The notes beneath the pieces are model-generated. The model had not been told where the DNA came from. It did not search any database and saw nothing but the letters and a program-made list of their open reading frames with translations. From Sulfitobacter sp. 20_GPM-1509m (GTDB lineage Bacteria > Pseudomonadota > Alphaproteobacteria > Rhodobacterales > Rhodobacteraceae): a stretch of 64,000 nt of DNA. The position numbers were made by a program, and so were the translations under genes. This document shows, one piece after another, positions 25,486 through 35,084 of this stretch (positions are counted from its first letter, which is position 1; every line of letters starts with the position of its first letter). The DNA is taken from NCBI RefSeq assembly GCF_000620505.1, contig NZ_KK211144.1, positions 6,781 through 70,780 of the forward strand. Direction: 5' to 3'.

Positions 25486-26213
25486 CCCCCTGCCCCCTGA
25501 CGTGCGCGCAGCGCGCGGGTGCGCCGGACGCGGATTTCGGTTCCGGTGCGGTACAGCACCAGCGCCAGAAACAGCAGGACAAAGCCCGCAATGCTCAGCA
25601 GAAGCGGATGATAGAACACATCCGCCACGTTCTTTTCCTTGTCCAGCGACAGCGATGCGCCCTGATGCAACCCCTGGTTCCAGAAGTTCACCGCATAACG
25701 CGAGAGAATGGCAAAGACCGATCCCACAAGGCACAGCACCGATGTCAGGTCGGCGGCGGTGTCGGGGTCCTCGATCGCGGACCACAGGGCGATGTAGCCC
25801 AGGTAGAACAGGAACAGGATCAGGAACGAGGTCAGGCGCGGGTCCCACGCCCACCAAGTGCCCCACATCGGCTGGCCCCAGAGGGCACCGGTGATCAGCG
25901 CGATCAGCGTCATGGTCACTCCCACCGGCGCGGCGGCACGGGCGGCCAGCGCGCTGACATGGTGGCGGCGGATCAGCCAGATCAGCGAGGCGACCAGCAT
26001 CATGAACCAGCCGTTGATCGCCATCAGCGCGGCGGGCACGTGGATATAGATGATCTTGACCGTGGACCCCTGGCGGAAGTCATCCGGCGTGCCGAAAAAG
26101 CCCCAGGCGAGCCCGCTGACCAGACACAGCACCGCCAGCGCCCACAGCCACGGCAGAACCCGTTCGCTGAGACGCAGAAACTTGACCGGATTGGCGTATT
26201 CCCACAATGACAT
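25482..26213 (-). CDS. ccmC: Heme exporter protein CcmC
   Basis: 243 aa with six membrane helices. The tryptophan-rich periplasmic motif W-G-T-W-W-A-W-D-P-R lies at 117-126. A conserved His is at ~59 (I-H-V-P) and another in L-H-Q-G between helices 5 and 6; these bind heme. CcmC presents heme to CcmE during cytochrome c maturation. Separated by 63 bp from ccmB and overlapping ccmD by 4 bp. Confidence 0.95.
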   Translation of the reverse strand: MSLWEYANPVKFLRLSERVLPWLWALAVLCLVSGLAWGFFGTPDDFRQGSTVKIIYIHVPAALMAINGWFMMLVASLIWLIRRHHVSALAARAAAPVGVTMTLIALITGALWGQPMWGTWWAWDPRLTSFLILFLFYLGYIALWSAIEDPDTAADLTSVLCLVGSVFAILSRYAVNFWNQGLHQGASLSLDKEKNVADVFYHPLLLSIAGFVLLFLALVLYRTGTEIRVRRTRALRARQGAGG

Positions 26214-26276
26214 GGCGTTTTCCTAATGTGTTGGCCGCACGGGCTCAATCCCTGACAGAAGCCTGCGGCAATGCGC

Positions 26277-26933
26277 TCACCGCAAGTTGACGCGCAGCAC
26301 GGCGGCGCTGGCAAAGGGCATGAGCGCCAGCACGCCCGCGCTGATCCCCGCCAGCATCAACAGTGGCGTGGTGGCGTCCAACCCGTCGGCGCTGCGCCGT
26401 GCGGCCTCGGCCCCGAAAATCAGCGTTGGCACATAAAGCGGCAGCACCAGCAGCGACAACAGCAGCCCGCCGCGCTTGATCCCGACGGTCAGCGCCGCGC
26501 CAAAGGTACCGATCACCGACAGCGCTGGCGTGCCCAGAGCCAGCGACAGCACCAGCCCGCTATAACCCGCCGCTGGCAGGTTCAGCAGCACCGCCAGCAC
26601 CGGGGCGGCGACCACCAACGGCACCCCCGTGGTCAGCCAATGCGCCAGCGCCTTGACGCTCAGCGCGGCCTCCATCGGCAAGGGGGCGGTGGCCAGCACG
26701 TCCAGCGTGCCATCCTCGAAATCCAGCGCGAGGATGCGGTCCAGCGACAAAAGGCAGGCCAGCAAGGCCGCCAGCCATAGGACGCCGGCTGCGATCCGGC
26801 CCAGCAGCTCGGGCGCCGGTCCCACGCTGAAAGGCACCAGCACGACGACAATCAGGAAAAACGCAAGACCCAGGCCAAAGCCGCCCCCCGCCCGCAGCGC
26901 CAGCCGCAGATCGCGCACCAGCAGCGCCCTCAC
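26277..26933 (-). CDS. ccmB: Heme exporter protein CcmB
   Basis: 218 aa with six membrane helices. It starts at a GTG that overlaps the ccmA stop (GTGA), indicating translational coupling. Family features: L-R-D-L-R-L-A-L-R near the start and the F-E-D-G-T-L-D segment in the first cytoplasmic loop, which contacts the CcmA ATPase. CcmB is the permease of the CcmAB complex that releases heme-loaded CcmE. Confidence 0.94.
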   Translation of the reverse strand: MRALLVRDLRLALRAGGGFGLGLAFFLIVVVLVPFSVGPAPELLGRIAAGVLWLAALLACLLSLDRILALDFEDGTLDVLATAPLPMEAALSVKALAHWLTTGVPLVVAAPVLAVLLNLPAAGYSGLVLSLALGTPALSVIGTFGAALTVGIKRGGLLLSLLVLPLYVPTLIFGAEAARRSADGLDATTPLLMLAGISAGVLALMPFASAAVLRVNLR

Positions 26934-27550
26934 AGGAATGCCTCGTCACTGGCACCCAGACGCGCCGCGTCCAGCATGACGCGATAAGGTGTCACATCCA
27001 GCACCGCAGCCTCCAGCCCCAGGTCGATATGCGTGGCAATCAACGCCATGCCTCCGCCCGCCAGATGCGCGCACACGGCATCCGCGAACAAGCTCACCGC
27101 ATCCGCGTCCAGCGATACGGTCGGCTCGTCCAGCACCCAGATGGGCCGCCCCGTAACCAGCAAACGCGCCAGCCCCAGCCGTCGCTTTTGCCCCGCCGAC
27201 AACGTGCCCGCCAGACGGTCCGCCAGCGGCTCCAGCGCAAAGGCCTCGAGCGCCGCTGCTACATCCCGCGTGCCAAAGACAGCGGCCCAAAATCCCAGGT
27301 TTTCCGAAACACTCAGCATCGCCTTCAGCCCGTCGGCGTGGCCCGCGTAGGCTATGCGGTCCTCTGCCCCGGTCACACGCCCCGCCAACGCAGGTTGCAA
27401 CCCGGCGATGGTGCGCAGCAGCGTTGTCTTGCCCGAGCCATTAGGCCCCCGCAGCACCAGCGCCTGACCGGGTGCCAGCGACAGGCTGACACCTTCCAGC
27501 ACCGGCACGCCACCGCGCGCCACGGACAATTCGGATACGTTCAATTCCAT
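26930..27550 (-). CDS. ccmA: Heme ABC exporter ATP-binding protein CcmA
   Basis: 206 aa. Walker A G-P-N-G-S-G-K-T (35-42), ABC signature L-S-A-G-Q (117-121), Walker B I-W-V-L-D-E (137-142) with the H-loop in A-T-H-I-D (~180). Small stand-alone ATPase of cytochrome c maturation system I. First gene of the ccmABCDG operon, 112 bp after the Mth938-like gene of the sec block. The intervening DNA holds a dispersed-type palindrome. Confidence 0.95.
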   Translation of the reverse strand: MELNVSELSVARGGVPVLEGVSLSLAPGQALVLRGPNGSGKTTLLRTIAGLQPALAGRVTGAEDRIAYAGHADGLKAMLSVSENLGFWAAVFGTRDVAAALEAFALEPLADRLAGTLSAGQKRRLGLARLLVTGRPIWVLDEPTVSLDADAVSLFADAVCAHLAGGGMALIATHIDLGLEAAVLDVTPYRVMLDAARLGASDEAFL

Positions 27551-27554
27551 CAGC

Positions 27555-27660
27555 CAGACCTAGCGAATGCACGCCGCGCCGAAAAGCCCTTCTCTGGTTC
27601 CAATACTCCACCGGGGGCAAATGGGCCGCAGGCCCAGAGCGGGCAGACTGCCCCCGTTTC
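27555..27660 (-). repeat. Rhodobacterales-type intergenic palindrome, copy 1
   Basis: Arms 27612-27619 and 27649-27656 pair as an 8-bp GC stem, with a nested GGGCC/GGCCC hairpin inside. On the minus strand the unit continues with GGAGTATTGGAACCAGAG. The second copy at 35085-35140 has the same layout (GC palindrome, then GATATTTCCGGCCAAAAG). I recognise this layout from memory as a common intergenic element of this bacterial order. Confidence 0.5.
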
Positions 27661-27662
27661 GC

Positions 27663-28019
27663 TCAGACAGGCAACATCGCCAGCGCAATGCGGCGCCCTT
27701 CGCTCAGCAGCACGTTGTAGGTGCGTGCAGCGGCGGGTGAGGACATGGCCTCGACGCCCAGTCCCGCCTCTTCCAGTTGCGTGCGCAGGTCGGCAGGGAT
27801 GTGCGCGACCTCGGCGCCGGTGCCCACGAACAACACGTCGATCTTCCCCGCCAGCGCCAGCAGCGCCTGCGGATCGGCGTCATAGCCACCCCAGGCCTGC
27901 GTGCCTTCCGGTCCGGTCAGCACCGCGCCGTGGAACACCTCGCCGCCGATGCGGAAAAAGCCGGGGCCGTATCCTTCGATCGGTTTGGCATCGTTGTAAG
28001 TCACTTCGTTCAGACGCAT
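27663..28019 (-). CDS. Mth938-like domain protein (DUF498)
   Basis: 118 aa from the ATG at 28019. Small alpha/beta fold of the Mth938/NDUFAF3 family: N-terminal Y-x-P-I-x-G-Y-G-P-G-F-F-R-I, central I-D-V-L-F-V-G-T-G-A-E, and C-terminal T-Y-N-V-L-L-x-E-G-R-R-I-A-x-A-M. The mitochondrial relatives help assemble respiratory complex I; the bacterial role is unproven. It lies between the sec genes and ccmABCDG, where it is commonly found in this group (from memory). Confidence 0.85.
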   Translation of the reverse strand: MRLNEVTYNDAKPIEGYGPGFFRIGGEVFHGAVLTGPEGTQAWGGYDADPQALLALAGKIDVLFVGTGAEVAHIPADLRTQLEEAGLGVEAMSSPAAARTYNVLLSEGRRIALAMLPV

Positions 28020-28020
28020 C

Positions 28021-28776
28021 TCAATTCCCCCAGACTGGCAGGCCCATGATGGCCGAGCTTGCCACAACCACGTAGGCCACGCCACGGTATAGGCCAGCTT
28101 TGTCGGGGTTGAAAATGGCCGCACCGATCAAATTGCCGATCATCGACGGGATCGCCAGCATCAGGCCGATCACCACGGGCAGCCAGACCAGATCGCCGCG
28201 CAACGCCAGCACGCCGACCAGCAGGAAATCGAAGGCAAAGAGGTACAGCAACACATTCGCCCGCACCACCGCCACCGGCAGGGCGCTGGCCATGTAGAAC
28301 AGGATCACCGGCGGGCCGGGAACACCGCTCAGACCACCGGAAAACCCGGCCAGCGCGCCGATGCCGCCCACCAGCGGCGGCGTCAGCTTGCCTTGATAGC
28401 GCAGGCCAAGGGCCAGGCAGGCGACCAGCGCAAGCGACAGGATACACACGATATAGCGGTAGGTTTCGCCGGTCATCAGCGCCAGCAACGCAAGGCCGAC
28501 AGGCAGCAGGCACAGGGTGCCCGCCAGCAGCAGCACCAGATCGCGGCGATGCGCCTGACGCAGGGCGCGCGGCACGATGGGAACGGGACCGAACACGTCC
28601 AGCATCACCAGCGATAGGATCGCCCAGATGGGCGGCATGACCTGTGCCGCCACGGGCAAATAGATCATCGCAGTGCCAAAGCCGGAAAAGCCGCGCACGA
28701 TCCCTGCGACAAAAGCGCCAAGGATCAACAGCCAGAGGCCCTGAAACGACAGGGCCTCTGACAGAATATCAGGCAT
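28021..28776 (-). CDS. TauE/SafE family permease
   Basis: 251 aa from the ATG at 28776, whose RBS is weak. An in-frame GTG at 28803 has AGGA at good spacing and would add 9 residues, so the start is uncertain. Eight or so membrane helices in two repeats; conserved G-F-S-G-F-G in the first repeat and G-F-S-G-G-L-S-G-V-P-G-P-P in the second. Family members move sulfite, sulfonates or other small anions; substrate unknown here. The 5' end overlaps secF and the 3' end abuts the Mth938-like gene with 1 bp between, so it sits inside the sec operon. Confidence 0.88.
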   Translation of the reverse strand: MPDILSEALSFQGLWLLILGAFVAGIVRGFSGFGTAMIYLPVAAQVMPPIWAILSLVMLDVFGPVPIVPRALRQAHRRDLVLLLAGTLCLLPVGLALLALMTGETYRYIVCILSLALVACLALGLRYQGKLTPPLVGGIGALAGFSGGLSGVPGPPVILFYMASALPVAVVRANVLLYLFAFDFLLVGVLALRGDLVWLPVVIGLMLAIPSMIGNLIGAAIFNPDKAGLYRGVAYVVVASSAIMGLPVWGN

Positions 28777-29737
28777 CAATGTTGGCGTATTGGTTGCCAG
28801 CACTGCCGTCCTGTTTGGTCCAGTCGCGCTTGACGCCCAGATACAGCAGGATGGTCGAGGCCACGAAAATCGACGAATAGGTGCCGACCACCACGCCCCA
28901 GATCATCGCAAAGACGAACCCGCGGATCACGTCGCCGCCCAACACATACAGCGCAATCAGCGCCAGAAGCGTGGTCAGCGAGGTCATCAGGGTCCGGCTG
29001 AGGGTCTCGTTGATCGACAGGTTCAACACCTCTTTCAGCGGACGGTTCTTGTACTTGCGCAGGTTTTCCCGCACGCGGTCGAACACCACCACCGTATCGT
29101 TCAGCGAATAGCCGACGATGGTCAGCAACGCCGCGATAATTGCCAGGTCGAACCGGATCTGGATTTCCGAGAACACGCCGATGGTCAGCACCACGTCATG
29201 CACCAGCGCAATCACCGCGCCCAGGGCAAACTGCCATTCGAACCGCAACCAGATATAGACCAGCACCGCGCCAATCGCGAGAGCCACCGCCAGCACGGCG
29301 GTCTGGATCAGCTCGCCTGACACTTTGGGCCCCACCGATTCAACGGAGATGAACTTGATGTCCGGCACTTCCACCGCCAGCGCCGCCTCGACGGCCGCGA
29401 TGGTTTCGGGTGTTACAGCCTCTTCCTCGTCCTGCGCCTGAATGCGGAGCATGGCGACGTTCTTGTCAGGCCCAAAACTGGGGTCAAAGACTTCGGTGAT
29501 CGAAACATCGCCCAGACCCAGTGTCGAAACCGCATCACGGTACACACCGACATCTACCGGCTGCGTGCTTTCGGTGCGGATGGTTGTACCGCCCCGGAAG
29601 TCGATGCCATAGTTCAGACCCTGCACCAGGAAGGAGGTAAAGGCGACAACGACCATCACGGCCGAAATGCCCAACCACAGCTTCCAGCGGCCAAAGAAGT
29701 TAAAGTGCGTCTCGTCAGGAACCAGTCTTAAACGCAT
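28769..29737 (-). CDS. secF: Protein translocase subunit SecF
   Basis: 322 aa. Six membrane helices, a periplasmic P1-like domain after helix 1 opening with G-I-D-F-R-G-G-T, and the G-Y-S-L-N-D-T-V-V-V-F-D-R-[VI]-R-E-N motif in helix 4-5. SecDF uses the proton gradient to pull secreted proteins through SecYEG. It starts one base after the secD stop and overlaps the TauE/SafE gene by ~8 bp. Confidence 0.96.
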   Translation of the reverse strand: MRLRLVPDETHFNFFGRWKLWLGISAVMVVVAFTSFLVQGLNYGIDFRGGTTIRTESTQPVDVGVYRDAVSTLGLGDVSITEVFDPSFGPDKNVAMLRIQAQDEEEAVTPETIAAVEAALAVEVPDIKFISVESVGPKVSGELIQTAVLAVALAIGAVLVYIWLRFEWQFALGAVIALVHDVVLTIGVFSEIQIRFDLAIIAALLTIVGYSLNDTVVVFDRVRENLRKYKNRPLKEVLNLSINETLSRTLMTSLTTLLALIALYVLGGDVIRGFVFAMIWGVVVGTYSSIFVASTILLYLGVKRDWTKQDGSAGNQYANIDA

Positions 29738-29738
29738 A

Positions 29739-31400
29739 TCAAACCTCGATCTGCTTGGGGCGGCGGCGGTCGTACCACATAACCACCATCAACCGTGTCA
29801 CGTAGACGGCGGTAAAGACGGATGTCACGATACCCAGACCCAGGGTGATGGCAAAGCCGCGCACCGGGCCGGAGCCCATGACAAAGAGGATAACGGCCGT
29901 GATGAATGTGGTGATGTTGGCATCCAGAATGGCGCTTAGCGCCTTCTCATAGCCCAGTTCGATGGCCCGCGCAGGTCCGCGTGCCGATTTCAGCTCTTCG
30001 CGGATACGCTCGAACACCAGCACGTTGGCGTCCACCGCCATACCCACCGTCAGAACGATCCCCGCGATCCCCGGCAACGTCAGCGTGGCACCAATGGTGC
30101 TGAGCAGGCCAAAGATCATCGCGATGTTGATGATCAGCGCGATGTTGGCAAACATGCCGAACAGCCCATAGCTGAGCACCATGAAGATCAGCACACCGGC
30201 AAAGGCGACACCGGTGGCAAGCTTGCCCGCCTCGATGCTGTCCTGCCCCAGTTCGGGGCCGATGGTGCGTTCTTCAAGAAAGTTCATCTTGGCAGGCAAG
30301 GCCCCTGCCCGCAGCAAAACGGCCAGCTTGGTGGTCTGCTCAACCGTGAAGCGACCCGTAATAATGCCTGAACCGCCCGGAATATGGCTTTGGATCACCG
30401 GCGCGCTGACGACTTCGTTGTCCAGAACGATGGCAAAAGGGCTGCCGATATTTTCAGCGGTGTAATCGCCAAACCGGCGTGCGCCGGAGGAATCAAACCG
30501 GAAGTTGACCGCAGGGCCGCCGTTCTGGTCAAACGCAGGCTGTGCATCCACCAGATCCTCGCCCGACACCACCGGCGCCGTCTGGATCACATAGTACACA
30601 CCCTTTTCGTCCAGCGACGGCACCAGCTTTTCGCCCGGAGCCACCGAAGTGTTTTCGTCCGTTGTGCGGGTTACGACAGGGTTGAACGTCAATTGGGCCG
30701 TGGTGCCCAACAGAGCCTTCAGCTCGGCGGCCGAGCCGATGCCCGGCACCTGGATCAGGATACGGTCACTGCCCTGACGCTGGATCGTGGGTTCGCGTGT
30801 GCCCACCTCGTCGATCCGGCGACGCACGATTTCCAGCGATTGCTGCATGGTGCGTTCGTCGGTGGCCTGTTTCTCGGCGTCGCTGAGGGTCACGGTAATC
30901 AGGTCGCCCTGCCCGCTGGCCACGATGTCGGTCGATCCGGCACCGGTCAGCGTTTGCACGGGACGCGCAAGACCGCGCACGATCTCAAGCGCGGTTTGCA
31001 TGCCCGATGCCTCACCGATGCGAATGCGCAGCGTTCCCGCAGGCGAGTCCTGCAGACGGATCGTGCCCACGGTGGCCCGCTCGGGGCGCAGCGCGTCACG
31101 GATCTCCGGCCAGCTGGCTTGCAGGCGGGCATCATAGACATCCGCAACCTGCACTTCGGCCAGCAGATGCGCACCGCCGCGCAAGTCAAGCCCGAGGTTC
31201 ACCAGGTTCGACGGCAACCATTCGGGCCATTGCGCGGCAAGTGCCTGATTTTCAGGGGTGTCGGCGCCGGCCTCGATGGCGGCAACCGCGTCGTTCGACT
31301 GCTCGACCCGCGTGTAAAACGCATTGGGCAGTGCCAACAGCAGACCCAGGGCCACAAGGCCCCAGATGAACAGCCGTTTCCAGAAACCGAGTTGCAGCAT
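29739..31400 (-). CDS. secD: Protein translocase subunit SecD
   Basis: 553 aa. N-terminal helix, then L-G-L-D-L-R-G-G-A-H-L-L (~68-79), the periplasmic head domain, and the six-helix C-terminal part with G-M-A-V-D-A-N-V-L-[VI]-F-E-R-I-R-E-E (~460-476). Works with SecF and YajC in preprotein export. Immediately follows yajC with no gap. Confidence 0.97.
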   Translation of the reverse strand: MLQLGFWKRLFIWGLVALGLLLALPNAFYTRVEQSNDAVAAIEAGADTPENQALAAQWPEWLPSNLVNLGLDLRGGAHLLAEVQVADVYDARLQASWPEIRDALRPERATVGTIRLQDSPAGTLRIRIGEASGMQTALEIVRGLARPVQTLTGAGSTDIVASGQGDLITVTLSDAEKQATDERTMQQSLEIVRRRIDEVGTREPTIQRQGSDRILIQVPGIGSAAELKALLGTTAQLTFNPVVTRTTDENTSVAPGEKLVPSLDEKGVYYVIQTAPVVSGEDLVDAQPAFDQNGGPAVNFRFDSSGARRFGDYTAENIGSPFAIVLDNEVVSAPVIQSHIPGGSGIITGRFTVEQTTKLAVLLRAGALPAKMNFLEERTIGPELGQDSIEAGKLATGVAFAGVLIFMVLSYGLFGMFANIALIINIAMIFGLLSTIGATLTLPGIAGIVLTVGMAVDANVLVFERIREELKSARGPARAIELGYEKALSAILDANITTFITAVILFVMGSGPVRGFAITLGLGIVTSVFTAVYVTRLMVVMWYDRRRPKQIEV

Positions 31401-31679
31401 TTACTTGGCAGGCTCTGTTTTCGAGATCACTTGCGCGATCGTGCTTTGGACAACGCGGATTTTCACGCCGTCCGCCACTTCGAGCTCGACTTCATTCTCT
31501 TCCTTGACCTTGACCACCTTGCCGATGATGCCGCCCTGGGTCACGACCTGATCGCCCCGGCGCAGCGCCTGAACCATGGCCTGATGCTCTTTGACCTTTT
31601 TCTGCTGGGGACGGATCAACAGGAAATACATGATACCGAAGATCAGGATAAGGGGAACGAACTGGCCGATTTGTTGCAT
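31401..31679 (-). CDS. yajC: Preprotein translocase subunit YajC
   Basis: 92 aa from the ATG at 31679, which has AAAGGA upstream. One N-terminal membrane helix (F-x-P-L-I-L-I-F-G-I-M-Y-F-L-L-I-R-P-Q-Q-K), then a cytoplasmic beta domain (L-R-R-G-D-Q-V-V-T-Q-G-G-I-x-G-K-V). Accessory subunit of the SecDF complex. First gene of the operon; divergent from serS with a 209-bp shared promoter region. Confidence 0.95.
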   Translation of the reverse strand: MQQIGQFVPLILIFGIMYFLLIRPQQKKVKEHQAMVQALRRGDQVVTQGGIIGKVVKVKEENEVELEVADGVKIRVVQSTIAQVISKTEPAK

Positions 31680-31888
31680 GGATAGGGTCCTTTTGACGGC
31701 CTTCATCGGCCTGCTGTCGATTTTGGCAGAACCTAGGGGCGGCTTGGCATGTGTGCAAGGTGCAATACTGCACTAAACTGCGGCATCTGGACCCGCCTCG
31801 GACCATCCAGAGGCTACCTTTCGCCTCCATGATGGGTCATAAGGCGCGCACCGACTCAAAGCAGACACATCGCTCAGAGGAACTGACC

Positions 31889-33181
31889 ATGCACGACATC
31901 CGCGCTATCCGAGACAATCCCGCCGCTTTTGATGCAGCACTTGCCCGCCGTGGCGATGCGCCGGTGTCCTCGGATCTGTTGTCGCTGGACGAGGCCCGCC
32001 GGGGCAAGATCCTGGCCGCCGAAACCGCGCAGGCCGAGCAGAACAAGGCCAGCAAAGAGGTCGGTGCCGCCAAGGGACGTGGCGACGAGGCCGAATTTGA
32101 ACGCCTGCGCGCGCTGGTCGCTGCCAAAAAGGCCGAAATCGCCGAGATGAACGAGGCCGCCAAGGCGCTGGATGCGCAGTTGACCGACAAGCTGGCGCGC
32201 ATTCCCAACCTGCCTGCAGATGATGTGCCCGATGGCGCAGACGAGGCTGATAACGTCGAAGTGAACCGCTGGGGCACACCGCGCAGCTTTGATTTCACGC
32301 CCCGCGAACATTACGATCTGGCCGGCGTCGCCCCGTCGATGGACTTTGAAACCGCCGCGAAAATCTCGGGCAGCCGTTTTGTGCTGCTGTCGGGAGCAGT
32401 GGCACGCATTCACCGCGCGCTGGCGCAATTCATGCTGGACACCCACGTAGATGTGAACGGCCTGACCGAGACAAACACGCCCGTGCTGGTCAATTCCGAC
32501 GCCATGTACGGCACTGACAAGCTGCCGAAATTCGGCGACGACAGCTATCAGACCACCGAAGGCAAATGGCTGGTGCCCACGTCCGAGGTGCCGCTGACCT
32601 ATATCGCCGCAGGTGAGGTGATTGACGCAGGCAGCCTGCCCCGCCGCTACACTGCGCATACCTTATGTTTCCGCTCGGAAGCGGGCAGCGCAGGGCGTGA
32701 CACCGCGGGCATGTTGCGCCAGCACCAGTTCGAAAAGGTCGAGATGGTCAGCGTCACCCTGCCAGAAGAGTCCGACGCCGAGCAAAAGCGGATGCTGCGC
32801 TGTGCCGAGGATATTCTGGAGCGTCTGGGCATCCCCTATCGCACCGTGATCCTGTGCACCGGCGACATGGGCTTTGGCGCGCGCCGCACCTATGACATCG
32901 AGGCATGGCTGCCCGGTCAGGATGCCTATCGCGAGATCAGCTCGGTTTCGAACACGGGCGATTTCCAGGCGCGGCGCATGAATGCACGGTTCAAACCTGC
33001 GGATGGCGGCAAGCCGCAGTTCGTGCACACGCTGAACGGCTCGGGCCTTGCGGTCGGGCGCTGCCTGATCGCGGTGCTGGAAAACGGCCAGCAGGCGGAC
33101 GGTTCGGTGACCCTGCCTGAGGTTCTGGCCCCCTATCTGGGCGGCAAGACCACGCTGGGCGCAGACGGCATGCTCGCCTAG
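31889..33181 (+). CDS. serS: Serine--tRNA ligase
   Basis: 430 aa from the ATG at 31889 (CAGAGGA upstream). The N-terminal coiled-coil arm (~28-105, Lys/Glu/Ala-rich) binds the long variable arm of tRNA-Ser. Class II catalytic motifs: motif 2 [13 protein letters not shown] (~255-270) and motif 3 G-S-G-L-A-V-G-R (~385). The stop shares the palindrome CTAG with the stop of the convergent DUF2235 gene. Confidence 0.97.
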   Translation: MHDIRAIRDNPAAFDAALARRGDAPVSSDLLSLDEARRGKILAAETAQAEQNKASKEVGAAKGRGDEAEFERLRALVAAKKAEIAEMNEAAKALDAQLTDKLARIPNLPADDVPDGADEADNVEVNRWGTPRSFDFTPREHYDLAGVAPSMDFETAAKISGSRFVLLSGAVARIHRALAQFMLDTHVDVNGLTETNTPVLVNSDAMYGTDKLPKFGDDSYQTTEGKWLVPTSEVPLTYIAAGEVIDAGSLPRRYTAHTLCFRSEAGSAGRDTAGMLRQHQFEKVEMVSVTLPEESDAEQKRMLRCAEDILERLGIPYRTVILCTGDMGFGARRTYDIEAWLPGQDAYREISSVSNTGDFQARRMNARFKPADGGKPQFVHTLNGSGLAVGRCLIAVLENGQQADGSVTLPEVLAPYLGGKTTLGADGMLA

Positions 33182-34290
33182 CCTGCCGGAAACATCTTGT
33201 GCAGACTGCGCGGGCGGTAATCTTTGCGCCCGCGCACACGCGCGTCCGTGCTGTCATGCAGTTCCCATTTTTGCTGCGGCCCCTCGCGCCAACCGCTCAG
33301 CTTCTGGCTGAGCCATCCGGTCTTGCCGGCCAACTCGTCCGTATCCACCAGCGCATCGCCATCTATATGGGGAAAGCGCACGCCCGGCTTTTGCTTGAGC
33401 GCTCTGGCACCTTCGTAGATCCATTGCAGCGGATAGGCTGACAACGCCTGTACGCGGGCACTGCCGCCGACAACGCTGTGCGTGCCCACGAACCAGACCT
33501 GCTGATATTTGCGCGCGGGGCTGGTGTCGCCCTTGTTCAGACCTTTCTTGTCGTTCAGGTCATCCAGGTTGTCCCATTTCGCGGGCCGGTAGAACAACCG
33601 CCGCTCGTCCACAGCCAACGCGTGCCGGGCACTGCGCACAAGGCTGGACAATGCCATATCGTGAAACTTGTACTGGGCGTTCCACATCGATGCGACGGGG
33701 CCAAGGATTGCCACCGGAACGCCGCGTGCGCCAACCGTGTCCCAAACGCCGATATAGGCGATGTTGACCAGTTCCGAATCGTCACCACGCCAGTCGAGAT
33801 CCTCTTGCGAGGTGGCAAAACGGGGCGACAGCCTGCGGCGCTCTTGCTGGATATGCGGCTTGTCAGGATGGTTGGCGGCACCGGGCTTGCGATACAGCTT
33901 GAACGCCGCATTGATGCCGTCAGGCGTGGTGTCCGTGACGATCCCGCATTTGCGGATCATCCCCCCGACCGACCGCGCGGTGAACGCGCCACGCGAGAAA
34001 CCGAACAAATAGATTTCATCCCCCGGCTGATAGACCTGAGCGATAAACTGGTAGGCCTGCTTGACCTTGGCATCCAGGCCCCACCCAAAAGCCCCGCCAC
34101 CATATTTGTTGAAGAACCGTTTCACCGGCCCGTCGAACCGCTCGTCCGTGCCGATCCCTGCAAAATAGGCAGAGACCTGCCCCTGCATCGGGTCGCTGAT
34201 CAAAGTATGGTGAAGTTTATGGACACTGGTGGGTTCTTCGATGGTGGGTGAATTCCACGTGCCATCGCAGAAAATAGCGATACGGGGCAT
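33178..34290 (-). CDS. DUF2235 alpha/beta hydrolase-like protein
   Basis: 370 aa from the ATG at 34290. DUF2235 features: [10 protein letters not shown] at the very start, Y-x-x-G-I-G-T near ~45, and the nucleophile elbow [10 protein letters not shown] (~97-106) with a G-x-S-x-G serine. The family includes Tle1-type phospholipase effectors of type VI secretion, but many members are free-standing and uncharacterised. No VgrG, PAAR or immunity-like gene is next to it, so an effector role is not supported here. No signal peptide. Divergent from a TspO-like gene. Confidence 0.85.
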   Translation of the reverse strand: MPRIAIFCDGTWNSPTIEEPTSVHKLHHTLISDPMQGQVSAYFAGIGTDERFDGPVKRFFNKYGGGAFGWGLDAKVKQAYQFIAQVYQPGDEIYLFGFSRGAFTARSVGGMIRKCGIVTDTTPDGINAAFKLYRKPGAANHPDKPHIQQERRRLSPRFATSQEDLDWRGDDSELVNIAYIGVWDTVGARGVPVAILGPVASMWNAQYKFHDMALSSLVRSARHALAVDERRLFYRPAKWDNLDDLNDKKGLNKGDTSPARKYQQVWFVGTHSVVGGSARVQALSAYPLQWIYEGARALKQKPGVRFPHIDGDALVDTDELAGKTGWLSQKLSGWREGPQQKWELHDSTDARVRGRKDYRPRSLHKMFPAG

Positions 34291-34371
34291 GGCAATCGTC
34301 CTTGGCAGTCTGCTGAAATGGATTACTTGAATATGAAACCACCTTATCATTCCCGCAGGAAGTGTAAATAA

Positions 34372-35061
34372 ATGCCTCTCGCCGTCCTCGTCTTGATCCT
34401 CAGCATTGCCTTTGCTGCCTCTCCTTTGCTGGTGCCGGGCTTTGGTGGATTTGACCCCAACCAGTTCCCGATCCCGCAAGACAGCCCACCGGTTCAGCCA
34501 GCGGGCTATGCTTTCTCGATCTGGGGGCTGATCTATCTGTGGTTGATTGCCAGCGCGTTATTCGGACTGAAGCGCGCGGCCGAATGGACCGCCATGCGCC
34601 CGGCTCTTGCGGTGTCGCTGGCCATCGGGGCTACGTGGCTGCCGGTGGCGATTCTCAGCCCGATCTGGGCGGCCATCCTGATCTGGGCGATGCTGGTCAC
34701 GGCATTGATCGCGCTGTTCCGTGCGCCGATGACCGACAAGCCTTGGGCCGCGTGGCCAATTGGCTTGTACACAGGCTGGCTGAGTGCGGCGTCCTGTGTG
34801 TCGCTGGGGCTGCTTGCGGCCGGGTATGGCTGGATGAGCCAGCAGACCGCAGCCTATGTCTTTGTCGGGCTGGCGATCCTGTTGGCGATGGTGGTGCAAA
34901 GCCTGTTGAACCGCACGCCGACCTACGGGCTGGCGGTGATCTGGGCGCTGATCGCGGTGGCGGTTCACAATTGGGACACTGCAAGCACCGGCGTGGCGTG
35001 GCTGGCGTTGATCGGGGCCGTGGCCATGGTCCTGCCGATGGTGCGCAGCGCCCGCGTATAA
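34372..35061 (+). CDS. TspO/tryptophan-rich-like membrane protein
   Basis: 229 aa, almost entirely membrane-embedded (about seven helices). The P-A-G-Y-A-F-S-I-W-G-L-I-Y segment at ~43-55 corresponds to the P-x-x-x-F-x-x-[VI]-W-x-x-L-Y hallmark of TspO/MBR proteins. It is longer than classical five-helix TspO (~160 aa) and carries many Trp and Ala residues. It may belong to a seven-helix relative often annotated as tryptophan-rich sensory protein. Ligand and function unknown. Confidence 0.65.
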   Translation: MPLAVLVLILSIAFAASPLLVPGFGGFDPNQFPIPQDSPPVQPAGYAFSIWGLIYLWLIASALFGLKRAAEWTAMRPALAVSLAIGATWLPVAILSPIWAAILIWAMLVTALIALFRAPMTDKPWAAWPIGLYTGWLSAASCVSLGLLAAGYGWMSQQTAAYVFVGLAILLAMVVQSLLNRTPTYGLAVIWALIAVAVHNWDTASTGVAWLALIGAVAMVLPMVRSARV

Positions 35062-35072
35062 CGGGCGCTGTT
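35046..35072 (+). terminator. Hairpin overlapping the stop of the TspO-like gene
   Basis: A 9-bp perfect stem CAGCGCCCG/CGGGCGCTG (35046-35054 with 35062-35070) encloses the final codons and the TAA stop in or next to its loop, followed by TT. Probable 3' end of this transcript. Confidence 0.5.
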
Positions 35073-35084
35073 ACTGGTCCACGA

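Noticed and set aside
33178-34290. T6SS phospholipase effector (Tle1) reading of the DUF2235 gene
   Set aside because: No T6SS component, adaptor or immunity gene is next to it; the family is broader than effectors.
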